DNA of 60,870 nt from Levilactobacillus yonginensis (GTDB lineage Bacteria; Bacillota; Bacilli; Lactobacillales; Lactobacillaceae): positions 1-60,870 of the forward strand of contig NZ_RHNO01000017.1 of the NCBI RefSeq assembly GCF_003946265.1. The letters run 5' to 3'. The notes below the pieces were generated by a model, which worked only from the letters and a program-made list of their open reading frames with translations, searched no databases and was not told the DNA's origin. Shown here in pieces: positions 36,090 to 45,506 of the stretch. Every line of letters begins with the position of its first letter. Position 1 is the first letter of the stretch. The position numbers and the translations under genes were made by a program.

Positions 36090-36278
36090 GCCGCAGGTTG
36101 TCAGGACAGGCACCGGCAGTGTCGGTAATGTTGGTACGGGCGGTTCCCCCGGACCTATATTACGGGACAAGCTTTTAGATTCTCGTGATTTCCGAGAAGC
36201 TAAAAGTTGAGCTGGAGGACCGCTCTCCAGGCCGGAAGCGGCCCCACAGCCGGTGCCTGTCCTGGCAACCGGAGGCGG
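36090..36278. repeat. Type III intergenic repeat
   Basis: Ends GGTTGTCAGGACAGGCACCG and CGGTGCCTGTCCTGGCAACC are perfect inverted complements over 20 bases. An inner hairpin is AGCTTTTAGATTCTCG/CGAGAAGCTAAAAG. CCCCACAG is conserved. Confidence 0.85.
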
Positions 36279-36322
36279 AAGACCCCACCTCTAGCCTTTG
36301 ACCTAGCAACTAGTGGTTGAAA

Positions 36323-37357
36323 CTATTTCAAAGATTCCTTCAGTGCAGCCATCTGGTCGGTATGATCAGCAAAGTAAGTTACCAACTGATCAGCACTGTG
36401 GCTAGCCAAAAGCTCACGAATCTGGCCAATTGTATTCTTCACAGTTGGCGCCTTGGTTGACCCATGCGTCTTCACAACGGGCGCCTTCAGTCCCAGCAAA
36501 ACAGCACCACCATATTGTGAGTAATCCATGGCACTCTGCACGTTCTTGAAGACGGGCTTCAAAAGACCAGCGCCTAACTTGCCGCCCAGGCCACCACTCA
36601 TGATTTCACCCTTGATCAGTTTCAGCATAGATAATGCGGTGCCTTCAATGGCCTTAAGCGTTGCGTTCCCAGTGAACCCATCGGTCACGACCACGTCAGC
36701 AGCGCCATTTAAAAGCTCACGAGATTCCACGTTCCCAACGAAGTTCAATTCATCCATGCCGGATAGCGCTTCGTAGATGGCACGATGCGCCATATCCCCT
36801 TTGTCAGCTTCGGTCCCGTTGTTTAAGAGCCCGACCCGTGGATTTGCCACGTGCATGACAGATTGCGCGTAATACTGACCCATAACGGCGTACTGGACCA
36901 CATTAAATGGCTTCGTATCAGCGTTTGCCCCCACGTCCAACATCACAAAACTAGACTGATCTGGCTTGCGTAAAACAGGCAGGGTGGTCGTCAGACCCGG
37001 CCGTTCAATCCCCTTGATTCTGCCAACAATCAACAACCCTGCCGCCAGAACAGCTCCGGTATTGCCGGCAGAAAAGAAAGCGTCCGCCTCGCCTTCCCGA
37101 ACAGCTGTCGCAGCCAATACGATACTAGATTGCTTTTTACGCCGAACTGCCCGGACGGGTTCGTCTTCCATTGCGATGACCTCTGGTGCCGGAATTAACC
37201 TGATCCGCGTCTTATCTGTTAACAGGGGCGCTACCTTTTCTTCCTGACCGTAGAGCAAAAATTCTAGGTCGGGATAGGCATTCCGTGCGAGTTCGATTCC
37301 TTTAACAATTTCATCTGGGGCGTAGTCACCGCCCATTGCGTCAACGGCAATTTTCAT
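36323..37357 (-). CDS. plsX: Phosphate acyltransferase PlsX
   Basis: A 344-residue enzyme that makes acyl-phosphate from acyl-ACP for phospholipid synthesis. The opening MKIAVDAMGGDYAPDEIVKG and the middle GNVESRELLNGAADVVVTDG are family signatures. It lies 16 bases after recG and before acpP, whose product supplies its substrate. Confidence 0.97.
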   Translation of the reverse strand: MKIAVDAMGGDYAPDEIVKGIELARNAYPDLEFLLYGQEEKVAPLLTDKTRIRLIPAPEVIAMEDEPVRAVRRKKQSSIVLAATAVREGEADAFFSAGNTGAVLAAGLLIVGRIKGIERPGLTTTLPVLRKPDQSSFVMLDVGANADTKPFNVVQYAVMGQYYAQSVMHVANPRVGLLNNGTEADKGDMAHRAIYEALSGMDELNFVGNVESRELLNGAADVVVTDGFTGNATLKAIEGTALSMLKLIKGEIMSGGLGGKLGAGLLKPVFKNVQSAMDYSQYGGAVLLGLKAPVVKTHGSTKAPTVKNTIGQIRELLASHSADQLVTYFADHTDQMAALKESLK

Positions 37358-37373
37358 GAGTAGTCTCCTTTGG

Positions 37374-39407
37374 TTAATCCATCGTCATATTTTTGTGAGC
37401 GGTCATGCTGAGGAAGGCCGCCAACGCTAAGTTTTGATCCTTATCTGCCCAGTTTGGTGACGACACTGTTTCCTTAGCCGCCTGCTGAGCTGCACTCAAA
37501 ATATTGAGGTCTGCTACGGGATCACCCACTTTAAAGTCAGGCACCCCGGACTGCTTTCTTCCCAGAATATCACCGGGACCCCGTAATTCCAAATCCTTTT
37601 GAGAAAGCACGAAGCCATCGTTGGTACTGGTCATGGTTGTCATTCGTTCAATTGCCAATTGGTTTTTGGGGTCAGCAATCAGGATACAAGCCGAAGCTCG
37701 TGACCCCCGACCGACCCGGCCACGTAACTGATGCAGCTGTGAGAGGCCAAAGTGATCGGCGTCATAGATGATCATCAACGTGGCGTTGGGGACATCGACC
37801 CCGACTTCAATCACGGTCGTTGCCACTAACACTTGGAATTCATTGGCCTTAAACGCCGCCATGATGGCGTTTTTTTCGTCATCTTTCATCCGTCCATGTA
37901 GCAGGCCCACCTTATAGTCGGGTTCAAACTCTTCTTTGAACCGCGCATAGATGGCCTCCGCATTTTTCATGTCAACGGCCTCGGATTCCTCAATCAGCGG
38001 CGTAACCACGTACGCCTGGGACCCCGTGCTGAGTTCCGCTTTGACCTCACGCAACGTGGCGTCCACCTGATTACTCCGAATCCAACTCGTTTTAATCGGT
38101 TGCCGACCTGCTGGTAGCTCGTTAATGACTGACACGTCCATTTCCCCGTAGGCCGTGATGGCCAGGGTTCGCGGAATGGGGGTCGCCGTCATTGCCAAGA
38201 CATCCGGTTGCCGACCCTTTTCACGCAGTGCTTGCCGTTGATTGACCCCAAAGCGGTGTTGTTCATCGATCACCGCCAAGCCTAAATGATGATAGGTCAC
38301 TTCCGGCTGAATCAGGGCGTGAGTTCCAATCAAGAGGTCCACCCCGCCCTCAGCAATCTGAGGCAACAACGTCTTACGGGCCGCGGCCTTGGTGGCCCCC
38401 GTTAACAGGGCCACGTTCACCGGAAAGTCCGCAAACAACTTGGCCAAATTATTGGCATGTTGTTCGGCTAGAATTTCAGTGGGCGCCATCAGTGCGGCTT
38501 GCGCACCGGCAGTAATGGCAGCGTACATGGCAATAGCCGCTACCACAGTCTTCCCACTCCCAACGTCACCCTGCAACAGCCGATTCATGTGAACGGGACG
38601 CTTCAGGTCGAAACAAATTTCGTTGACCACACGCTTTTGGGCAGCGGTCAGTTCATATGGCAGCGAGTCAATAAAGGCCTTTAATTTCGCCAGGTCATAG
38701 TGAAAAGCCTGGCCGTGCAACGTGTGATCCTGTTGCCGAACGATTTGCAGACGCAATTCAAAGAGATAAAATTCCTCGAACTTCGCCGTTCGCCGAGCCG
38801 CTTGGGCCGCCGCATCATCCGCTGGAAAATGCATGTCGTGAATCATTTCTCGGCGGTGTAACAGCCGATATTGCTCACGTAGGGCCTCCGGAATCAGGTC
38901 AACGATCACTGGCGAATAGTCCTCATAGGCCGATTCTACCAGTTTTTTGACGGTTCCCTGCCGGATTTCCTTGTTGGCCGGGTAGATCGACCCCATCCCG
39001 CTGTCCGCACTAGCCAAAATCTTCATGCCTGCCAAGCTTTGTCGTTTCGCATCAAAACGACCATAGATGACCAATTCCGCCCCCACTTCCAACTGGTCCT
39101 TGAGCCAAGGCTGGTTAAAGAAGGTCACCGGAATAATCGTGTGCTCATCGACTAGTAACCGAAAGTTCAATCGGTTTTTCTTTCGTCCGAACCGGGTTAA
39201 AACGGGCATGGCGGCCACGGTCCCTTTGAGGGTGACCTTGGCCTGGTCCGTCAACTCAGCAGGGTCCTTGGCCTCCAAATCCTCATAACGGAAGGGAAAG
39301 TAGGTCAAAAGATCGTTGATGTTTTCAATATCCAGACTCTTCAACGCCTGAACGCGTTTGGGACCCACCCCGGCTAGGGAGGCCACACTATCGCTTAAAC
39401 TTGCCAT
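37374..39407 (-). CDS. recG: ATP-dependent DNA helicase RecG
   Basis: A 677-residue branch-migration helicase. The N-terminal wedge (OB) domain contains VTFFNQPWLKDQLE. The helicase core has Walker A GDVGSGKT and Walker B DEQHRFG, followed by TATPIPRT and QLRGRVGRG. It unwinds and reverses stalled forks. GGGAGGG precedes the ATG. A terminator stands just upstream, so expression needs read-through from fakA or a promoter inside that short gap. Confidence 0.97.
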   Translation of the reverse strand: MASLSDSVASLAGVGPKRVQALKSLDIENINDLLTYFPFRYEDLEAKDPAELTDQAKVTLKGTVAAMPVLTRFGRKKNRLNFRLLVDEHTIIPVTFFNQPWLKDQLEVGAELVIYGRFDAKRQSLAGMKILASADSGMGSIYPANKEIRQGTVKKLVESAYEDYSPVIVDLIPEALREQYRLLHRREMIHDMHFPADDAAAQAARRTAKFEEFYLFELRLQIVRQQDHTLHGQAFHYDLAKLKAFIDSLPYELTAAQKRVVNEICFDLKRPVHMNRLLQGDVGSGKTVVAAIAMYAAITAGAQAALMAPTEILAEQHANNLAKLFADFPVNVALLTGATKAAARKTLLPQIAEGGVDLLIGTHALIQPEVTYHHLGLAVIDEQHRFGVNQRQALREKGRQPDVLAMTATPIPRTLAITAYGEMDVSVINELPAGRQPIKTSWIRSNQVDATLREVKAELSTGSQAYVVTPLIEESEAVDMKNAEAIYARFKEEFEPDYKVGLLHGRMKDDEKNAIMAAFKANEFQVLVATTVIEVGVDVPNATLMIIYDADHFGLSQLHQLRGRVGRGSRASACILIADPKNQLAIERMTTMTSTNDGFVLSQKDLELRGPGDILGRKQSGVPDFKVGDPVADLNILSAAQQAAKETVSSPNWADKDQNLALAAFLSMTAHKNMTMD

Positions 39408-39440
39408 TGATTTTCCCTCCCATCATGGCTAACTAATGCG

Positions 39441-39476
39441 AAAAAAAGACTGGACCATTAGCCCAATCTTTTTTCG
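39441..39476. terminator. Terminator between fakA and recG
   Basis: AAAAAAAGACTGG and CCAATCTTTTTT form a stem with one mismatch around ACCATTAGC. A and T runs make it usable in both directions. Confidence 0.8.
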
Positions 39477-39484
39477 TACACCGG

Positions 39485-41179
39485 TTATTCAACCGAAATC
39501 AAGAATGGGTAAACCGGTTGGTCCCCTTCATGAACTTCTGTTTCTAAGTCATCGTCCAACGCTTCGACCTGTGCTTGCAATTGTTCTGCAACTTCAGCCG
39601 TCGTATCGGCACCATAAATAATCGTTATAATTTCACTTTCATCATCGAGCATGGCCTTGACCGTGTCGACCGCCGTGGTCAAAAGATCCGCGTCGGTTAC
39701 CTTGATCGTCCCATCGACAATTCCCATGAAGTTCCCTTCCTTGATGTCAAACCCATCAAGTTGGGTATCACGAATGGCATGCGTTACCTGACCACTCTTA
39801 ACAGCAGACAGGTTGTCTTCCATTGCTTCTTGGTTTTCGTCTAACTCGGCATCCGGGTTGTAACCCAGCATAGCCGTCATGCCTTGTGAAACCGTCTTAG
39901 AATGCACAATAACAGCTGGCACATCGGCGACCTTAGCTGCTTGTTCGGCAGCTAAGAAAATGTTCTTGTTGTTAGGCAAGACAATGGCCCGCTTAGCCTT
40001 GCTTTGGTTGATGGCGTCCACGATGTCCTGGGTACTTGGGTTCATGGTCTGACCACCGTTAACCACGTGGGTCACACCTAAACTCTTGAACAACGTCGCT
40101 AACCCATCACCAGCAGTGATGGCAATGATGGCCGTGTCAGCGGGAGCTTCTTCAGCAGTTGCCGTAGCAACGGCAGAATCAGCAGGGGCATCATCATGTT
40201 CCATGATAGTTTCCTGTTGCATCCGCATGTTGTCGACCTTGACCTTGGCTAAGTCACCAAATTCTTGGCCCCAAGCAATTACCTTACCAGGGTGTTCCGT
40301 GTGGACGTGAACCTTGACGATTTCGTCATCGTTAACGACCAGTAAGGAATCCCCTAAGTCAGCCAAGTAGTCGTAGAAGGTATCGTAATCAAAGTCATGA
40401 TCGACCTGCTTACCGCGGCCGATACGAACCATGATTTCGGTACAGTAACCGAACTTGATACTGTTAGGATCAAGCTTCCCTTGCACACTTTGGTGGTGGG
40501 TCGCATCGATCATTTCATCCATTTCAGCGTCATCAGGCTTGTAGTCGCCTTCTTCAGCGACACGCCCGTTCAGGGAGTCATTAAAGGCTTCCAAAACAAA
40601 GGTCAGCCCCTGACCACCGGAATCGACCACACCGACTTGCTTTAAGACGGGAAGTAAGTCCGGCGTCGTTGCCAAAGCAGTTTTGGCCGCTTCAAAGACG
40701 GCATCCATCACAGCCAAAACGTCGTCAGACTTCTTAGCTGTGTTTAAGCCGGCCTGTGCGCCTTCACGCACAACAGTCAGGATAGTTCCCTCAGTAGGCT
40801 TCATAACAGCCTTATAAGCTGTTTCTGCACCTGCTGCGAAGCCATCCGCCAGGTCTTGGGCGGTTAAAGTTTGCTTATCAGCCAACTTTTTAGAGAATCC
40901 ACGGAAAATCTGGGACAAAATAACCCCAGAGTTCCCACGAGCTCCCATTAACAACCCTTTAGCTAAAGCAGTTGCTAACGCCCCAACGGCAGTGCTGTCC
41001 AAGTCACGTTCGTACTTGGCCCCACTTTGCAGGGAAAGGCTCATGTTGGTTCCCGTGTCCCCATCTGGAACAGGGAAAACGTTTAGTGAGTTAATAAAAT
41101 CGGCATTCTGGTTTAGTTTTTGCGAGGCGGCTTGGACCATCTTACCAAACTCAAGATTAGTAATTTCTGTTACTTTCAA
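39485..41179 (-). CDS. fakA: Fatty acid kinase A (DAK-domain, YloV)
   Basis: A 564-residue protein with an N-terminal DhaL-type nucleotide-binding domain (VFPVPDGDTGTNMSLSL at about 35-51) and a C-terminal DegV-like/FakA domain ending in YGADTTAEV. FakA with a FakB binding protein phosphorylates host- or medium-derived fatty acids, feeding PlsX and PlsY. Proximity to plsX and acpP fits that route. It lies 32 bases after asp23, the standard Firmicute order. Confidence 0.93.
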   Translation of the reverse strand: MKVTEITNLEFGKMVQAASQKLNQNADFINSLNVFPVPDGDTGTNMSLSLQSGAKYERDLDSTAVGALATALAKGLLMGARGNSGVILSQIFRGFSKKLADKQTLTAQDLADGFAAGAETAYKAVMKPTEGTILTVVREGAQAGLNTAKKSDDVLAVMDAVFEAAKTALATTPDLLPVLKQVGVVDSGGQGLTFVLEAFNDSLNGRVAEEGDYKPDDAEMDEMIDATHHQSVQGKLDPNSIKFGYCTEIMVRIGRGKQVDHDFDYDTFYDYLADLGDSLLVVNDDEIVKVHVHTEHPGKVIAWGQEFGDLAKVKVDNMRMQQETIMEHDDAPADSAVATATAEEAPADTAIIAITAGDGLATLFKSLGVTHVVNGGQTMNPSTQDIVDAINQSKAKRAIVLPNNKNIFLAAEQAAKVADVPAVIVHSKTVSQGMTAMLGYNPDAELDENQEAMEDNLSAVKSGQVTHAIRDTQLDGFDIKEGNFMGIVDGTIKVTDADLLTTAVDTVKAMLDDESEIITIIYGADTTAEVAEQLQAQVEALDDDLETEVHEGDQPVYPFLISVE

Positions 41180-41211
41180 CTAAGTATCCTCCTTGATTTC
41201 AGTACGTCTGG

Positions 41212-41574
41212 CTAATCAGCCAACACCCGCACCCCTTGAACAATGACGTTTACTGAGTTTGCGTTAACTCCCAGCATCGTTTCCAGGTTATATTTAACTT
41301 TAGATTGAACGTTCCGTGATACTTCAGAAATTTTGGTTCCGTAGCTGACGATAATGAAGACGTCAATTGCTACGCCATTTTCTTCCTGTCGCACAACAAC
41401 ACCGCGGGCGTAGTTCTCCCGCCGTAAAATATCGTTAACGTTGTCACGGATTTGATTTTTGCTTGCCATGCCCACGACACCATAATTATCAGTCGCGGCA
41501 CCCCCAACTACGGTCGCAATCACTTCATTCGTGATATCAATTGTTCCGTACTGAGTCTTAATCTTTACGGCCAT
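41212..41574 (-). CDS. Asp23/Gls24-family envelope stress protein (YloU)
   Basis: A 120-residue Asp23/DUF322 protein of the YloU type. MAVKIKTQYGTIDITNEVIA at the start and VDVFIIVSYGTKISEVSRNV in the middle are characteristic. It is found next to fakA and divergent from rpmB across Firmicutes. Molecular role unknown; relatives are linked to envelope stress. AAGGAGG lies 8 bases before the ATG at 41574. A TTGTGG-16-TAAGAT pair upstream may be its promoter. Confidence 0.92.
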   Translation of the reverse strand: MAVKIKTQYGTIDITNEVIATVVGGAATDNYGVVGMASKNQIRDNVNDILRRENYARGVVVRQEENGVAIDVFIIVSYGTKISEVSRNVQSKVKYNLETMLGVNANSVNVIVQGVRVLAD

Positions 41575-41806
41575 GGAAATAGCCTCCTTGTCTGGTTGTA
41601 GAATCTTAACAGAAATTAATCTTACCACAACCCGCGCCAAAATAGAAATAGGAACTCTTAAAAGCACGCCCTGACGGTAAATAAGTGTCAAGCAAATTTA
41701 CTTGAAAGAAAATATTGCGTTCCGCAAAATAGTATGGTAAATTAGTCAGGTGAGTAAAAAGCACTGCTTTTTTAAAGTAATGAATCCACAAAGGAGGGTT
41801 TACGCC

Positions 41807-41992
41807 ATGGCAAAGGATTTTATCAACGGTAAGCGGACGCGCTTCGGTAACAAGCGTTCCCACGCTTTAAATTCATCTCGTCGCGCTTGGAAGCCGAACT
41901 TGCAAAAGGTTCGCATCTTGGTGGACGGTAAGCCGAAGAAGGTCTGGATTTCTGCCCGGACTCTGAAATCAGGTAATGTAACCCGCGTTTAG
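41807..41992 (+). CDS. rpmB: Ribosomal protein bL28
   Basis: A 61-residue 50S protein. [20 protein letters not shown] and [10 protein letters not shown] are family blocks. There is no CxxC pair, so this is the zinc-independent form. AAAGGAGGG lies 6 bases before the ATG. It is monocistronic and divergent from asp23. The candidate promoter is TTGCGT-17-TAAATT at 41718-41746. Confidence 0.96.
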   Translation: MAKDFINGKRTRFGNKRSHALNSSRRAWKPNLQKVRILVDGKPKKVWISARTLKSGNVTRV

Positions 41993-42013
41993 TTATAAAC
42001 ACGGTTATATAAG

Positions 42014-42052
42014 AAAAAGCACGAGCCAGTTCGCTGGTTCGTGCTTTTTTTG
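42014..42052 (+). terminator. Terminator of rpmB
   Basis: AAAGCACGAGCCAG and CTGGTTCGTGCTTT pair around TTCG, followed by a T run. Confidence 0.95.
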
Positions 42053-42180
42053 TGTCTCCTCCACTTGAAAGCGGTTATCACTGCAACTTCGAGTGAAAAG
42101 GTTTCATGTATCCGCTAATCAATTTTTGTTTGATTTACTGTTATTTACTAAAGGTTGAAAGTTCAAAAGCCGTTATCAAG

Positions 42181-42360
42181 CCACCTGTGGCGGTCAGAGA
42201 TTCCGCCTGCTGTGGGGAACGCCTCCGGCCTGAGAAACGGTCCTCCAGCTCGGTTTGAAGCCTGGAAAACCACCAGTCTCCAAACACGTCCCACGCTGTA
42301 AGCCGAAAATCGGCTAACACCGTCGACACAGCTGGCTCCACCTCTGACCACCTCCGGTTA
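42181..42360. repeat. Type III intergenic repeat, inverted
   Basis: GGCGGTCAGAGATTCCGCC at the left and CTCTGACCACC at the right are partial inverted complements. The interior (GGTCCTCCAGCTCGGTTTGA, GTCCCACGCTGTAAG) is the reverse of 36090 and 42894. Confidence 0.72.
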
Positions 42361-42365
42361 AACGG

Positions 42366-42893
42366 GTGCTTGGCATCTAAGCTAGCTTAAATGCCTGAAT
42401 GACCGTACTTACTGAGTATTATTGGCGTTCTAATCCAAATTTGGCGAACGATAAAGCGGTAATTTCCCACTATGTCTGATTAAGCCCCAATAACCAATCC
42501 TTGTTGTATCAGGCATAGTGGCTGTTTCAGTACTTTCAATCTTTAGCTATTTACTAAAATTACCCCATTGGCCGGCTACAACAGGCGTAAGTCAAATGTT
42601 ACATTATCTAACCAGCCGCGTATCCCCTTACTTTTTCCAGATATATGGAAAAAAGGCAAATAATACTTAATAATCGAAGAAATTGGCTCTCAAAATCAAA
42701 TTTCTATTAAAAATGTTGAACCAAAATAAAAATATTATTCCATTCTACTTCAATACAATCTAGCAATTCTGCAAAAAGTTAACTTACCCCCTGCATTAAC
42801 GACCACCCATTTCGCTATATCAGTTTGATCAGATTGCAAACCACTCTTACTATGTCACAACCAACCACCTAATATTTCAAAATACGTCACTGT
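42366..42893. other. AT-rich gap with a long inverted repeat
   Basis: More than 500 bases without a gene between two repeats. CCACTATGTCTGAT (42467-42480) and ATCAGGCATAGTGG (42508-42521) are inverted complements with one mismatch. A TTTTTCCA/TGGAAAAAA hairpin lies near 42635-42657. No open frame with protein-like features was found. Confidence 0.45.
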
Positions 42894-43088
42894 AGCCGGA
42901 GGTTGCCAGGACTGGGACCGGCGGTGTCGATGGTGTTAGTTCGGGGGGGCTCTGCCCGGACTTACAGCATGGGGCAAGCTTGGAGACTTGCGTGGTCTGC
43001 GGAAGGCTTCAAGTTGAGCTGGAGGACCGCTTCTCAGGCAGGAAGCGCCCCCCACAGCCGGCCCCAGTCCTGGCAGCCGCAGGCGGCG
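42894..43088. repeat. Type III intergenic repeat
   Basis: Ends GCCAGGACTGGGACCGGC and GCCGGCCCCAGTCCTGGC are inverted complements over 18 bases with one mismatch. The block GTTGAGCTGGAGGACCGC is shared with 36090-36278. Confidence 0.82.
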
Positions 43089-43105
43089 CGGTACAGTCAC
43101 AATCC

Positions 43106-43157
43106 AAAAAACACCAGTAATCGCAACCAACAGAGGTCGCAATTACTGGTGTTTTTA
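43106..43157. terminator. Terminator of the thiN operon
   Basis: AAAACACCAGTAAT and ATTACTGGTGTTTT form a 14-bp stem with extra inner pairing. A and T runs flank both sides. Confidence 0.93.
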
Positions 43158-43167
43158 AGCAAGAGCC

Positions 43168-43842
43168 TTATTCATGCCGAGCTTCGTAAGTATCACAGCT
43201 TTGAATAACGCAGAGTAAACCGGTGTCGAACTGAAATTCACCAGTCTTCCCCACAAACTCATTGCTAGCAAACGAAATCGGATACGGAATCGGTTCATTG
43301 TGTAGCTGATACTTTTCATTGATCAGACTTAAATGGTCAATGGGGGTTAAAGGAATGAACGCCAGATAATTTTTATCAGGCTCCTTCTCCAACGTGTAAT
43401 GACCCGGTAGGTAGAACGAAATCGTATTTTGCTTATCGATCAGACGAATCTGACTGGCATAAGCCTTAAATTGCGGTTCCAACACCAAAAACAAGTTGGC
43501 CAGAAAATGGTCGATTCGACCACCGGTGGCACCGTAAATGTCTACCCGTTCAGCAGCATAGTCGTTAAACGCAACTGACACCGCCATTTGTGTATCCGTA
43601 AAATCCTTTTCAGGTTGGGATTGCCGAATGTCTTTCACATTCCGACGCACCCGTTGCAACTCCGGCGCTGCCAGGGAGTCAAAGTCCCCAATAGCAGCTA
43701 CCGGCTGGACATTATTATCGATCAACCGTAACGTCCCCCGGTCAACGCCAATCCAGGGGCCAACGATATTCTCAGCGAAGTCGGCCGGCCAATTAGCCTT
43801 GGGACCGCCCACGAGTAGATTAAACGTTCCGCCCCGTGGCAT
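43168..43842 (-). CDS. thiN: Thiamine pyrophosphokinase
   Basis: A 224-residue enzyme that converts thiamine to thiamine pyrophosphate with ATP. The DRGTLRLIDNNVQPVAAIGDFDSL block with GDFDS and the TGGRIDHFLANL block are catalytic signatures. It starts within the rpe stop codon (TAATG) and is the last gene of the run from coaBC through rpe. Confidence 0.95.
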   Translation of the reverse strand: MPRGGTFNLLVGGPKANWPADFAENIVGPWIGVDRGTLRLIDNNVQPVAAIGDFDSLAAPELQRVRRNVKDIRQSQPEKDFTDTQMAVSVAFNDYAAERVDIYGATGGRIDHFLANLFLVLEPQFKAYASQIRLIDKQNTISFYLPGHYTLEKEPDKNYLAFIPLTPIDHLSLINEKYQLHNEPIPYPISFASNEFVGKTGEFQFDTGLLCVIQSCDTYEARHE

Positions 43843-44495
43843 TACTTCGTTGCGTCCTTTAAGGCTTTGATCCGAGCAGCTGGGTCGTCTGCGTTGAAGA
43901 CGTATGAACCAGCCACTGCAACGGTCGCACCAGCCTTGGCACAGTCAACAACGGTTTGGTCGTTGACTCCACCATCAACTTCGATATCGAAGTCGTAGCC
44001 TTTTTCCTTCTTGATTGCGTCCAATTCAGCAATCTTGGAAACAGTGCTTTGTAAGAACTTCTGACCACCAAAACCAGGGTTAACGGTCATGACCAAGACT
44101 TGGCCAACCATGTCTAAGACTGGCAGGATGGCGGAAACTGGTGTCCCAGGGTTGATAACAACCTCTGGCGTAGCACCAGCGTTTTGGATCATTTGTAAGG
44201 CCCGATGAATGTGTGGCGTAGCTTCAACGTGGACACCGATGATGTCAGCGCCAGCCTTGGCAAAGTCTTCAACGTAACGTTCTGGGTTTTGAACCATCAT
44301 GTGAACGTCTAAGACCATCTTCGTGATTGGCCGAATCGCCTTGACCCAACCTGGACCGTAAGATAATGCAGGGACGAAGCTACCGTCCATGATGTCGATG
44401 TGTAAGACCTCTGCTCCAGCTTGGTCCACCTTTTCGATATCTGGTTGTAAGTTGACGTAATCGGCACTTAAAATTGAAGGCGCTACTTTAATCAT
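43842..44495 (-). CDS. rpe: Ribulose-phosphate 3-epimerase
   Basis: A 217-residue TIM-barrel enzyme interconverting ribulose-5-P and xylulose-5-P, a key step for a heterofermenter's phosphoketolase route. VAPSILSADYVNLQPDIEKV, HIDIMDGSFVPALSYG, VNPGFGGQKF and EVDGGVNDQT are family motifs with the metal and catalytic residues. It lies 12 bases after rsgA. Confidence 0.97.
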   Translation of the reverse strand: MIKVAPSILSADYVNLQPDIEKVDQAGAEVLHIDIMDGSFVPALSYGPGWVKAIRPITKMVLDVHMMVQNPERYVEDFAKAGADIIGVHVEATPHIHRALQMIQNAGATPEVVINPGTPVSAILPVLDMVGQVLVMTVNPGFGGQKFLQSTVSKIAELDAIKKEKGYDFDIEVDGGVNDQTVVDCAKAGATVAVAGSYVFNADDPAARIKALKDATK

Positions 44496-44507
44496 AAATT
44501 CTCTTCC

Positions 44508-45404
44508 TCATTTCTTCTTGTTATAAATTGGTTTTTGATTCTTTAACAACGTAAGTAATAACAGGTAGTTATCGTACCGGCTTTGCATTAAATCGCCAGC
44601 GGCTAAGGCGTCCTTGACAGCACACCCTGGCTCATTGACGTGAATACATCCCCGGAAACGACACCCACTGGATAGGGCCAAGAACTCTGGGAAATACTGC
44701 CCAAGCTCCCGGTAATCGATGGTCAAGGTATCGTATGACGAAAACCCTGGCGTATCGGCCACTAACCCGCCGGCCACCGGCATCAGACTCACTTTACGCG
44801 TCGTATGCCGGCCCCGATTCAAGGCCGTGGAAATCTCACCGGTCGCCAACGTTAGCTCTGGTGAAATGTGGTTCAGCAGTGTGGACTTCCCCGCACCGGT
44901 CTGTCCCATAATCACGGTCTCCTTGTCAGCCAGCGTGGCCTTCAGTTGATCTAGACCTGCCGTCGCAAATGGTTCCCGGGTCAAGCACACCTGATAACCG
45001 ATCTTTCGGTAGCCCGCTGCCAGTTCTTCAAACTCCTGGTACCGGGCATCTTCGATCAAGTCAGTCTTCGTAAAGTAGATGACTGGCTGAATACCACTGA
45101 CCTCAAGTGCAATCAGCTGACGATCCAACAAATTGGTCGAAAATTCCGGCGCCGCGACCGCCGTCACGACGACTCCCTGATCAATGTTAGAAACGGGTGG
45201 CCGGGTCAATGAATTGTCCCGCGGTAAGATTTCTAAAATGTAGCCTTCCTTGGGCGTCGAACTCTCAAACGTCACGCGGTCTCCCACCAATGGTGTGATC
45301 CGCCGCTTGCGAAAATTCCCCCGCGCACGGGTACGGTACATTTTACCGTCACTGAAAACGTCATAGAAGCCGCTCAGCGATTGGCGAATTTGTCCTTCTG
45401 ACAT
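44508..45404 (-). CDS. rsgA: Ribosome small subunit GTPase RsgA
   Basis: A 298-residue circularly permuted GTPase for late 30S assembly. An N-terminal OB fold precedes the G motifs TKTD (G4), GQTGAGKSTLLN (G1) and DTPGF (G3). The zinc-binding tail is CRFRGCIHVNEPGC. It lies 102 bases after pknB, with a terminator in the gap. Confidence 0.96.
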   Translation of the reverse strand: MSEGQIRQSLSGFYDVFSDGKMYRTRARGNFRKRRITPLVGDRVTFESSTPKEGYILEILPRDNSLTRPPVSNIDQGVVVTAVAAPEFSTNLLDRQLIALEVSGIQPVIYFTKTDLIEDARYQEFEELAAGYRKIGYQVCLTREPFATAGLDQLKATLADKETVIMGQTGAGKSTLLNHISPELTLATGEISTALNRGRHTTRKVSLMPVAGGLVADTPGFSSYDTLTIDYRELGQYFPEFLALSSGCRFRGCIHVNEPGCAVKDALAAGDLMQSRYDNYLLLLTLLKNQKPIYNKKK

Positions 45405-45450
45405 GCAGCACCTCCTTTATCCTTGTGTTTCTATCTGGCTGATTCTACAC

Positions 45451-45487
45451 AAAAACTCAGTCCTCTTTCATTATAAAAGAACTGAGC
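45451..45487 (-). terminator. Terminator between pknB and rsgA
   Basis: CTCAGT and ACTGAG with CTTT/AAAG pair on the minus strand and are followed by five T. Moderate strength suggests partial read-through into rsgA. Confidence 0.7.
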
Positions 45488-45506
45488 GTTAAATGCAGGC
45501 TTTTTC

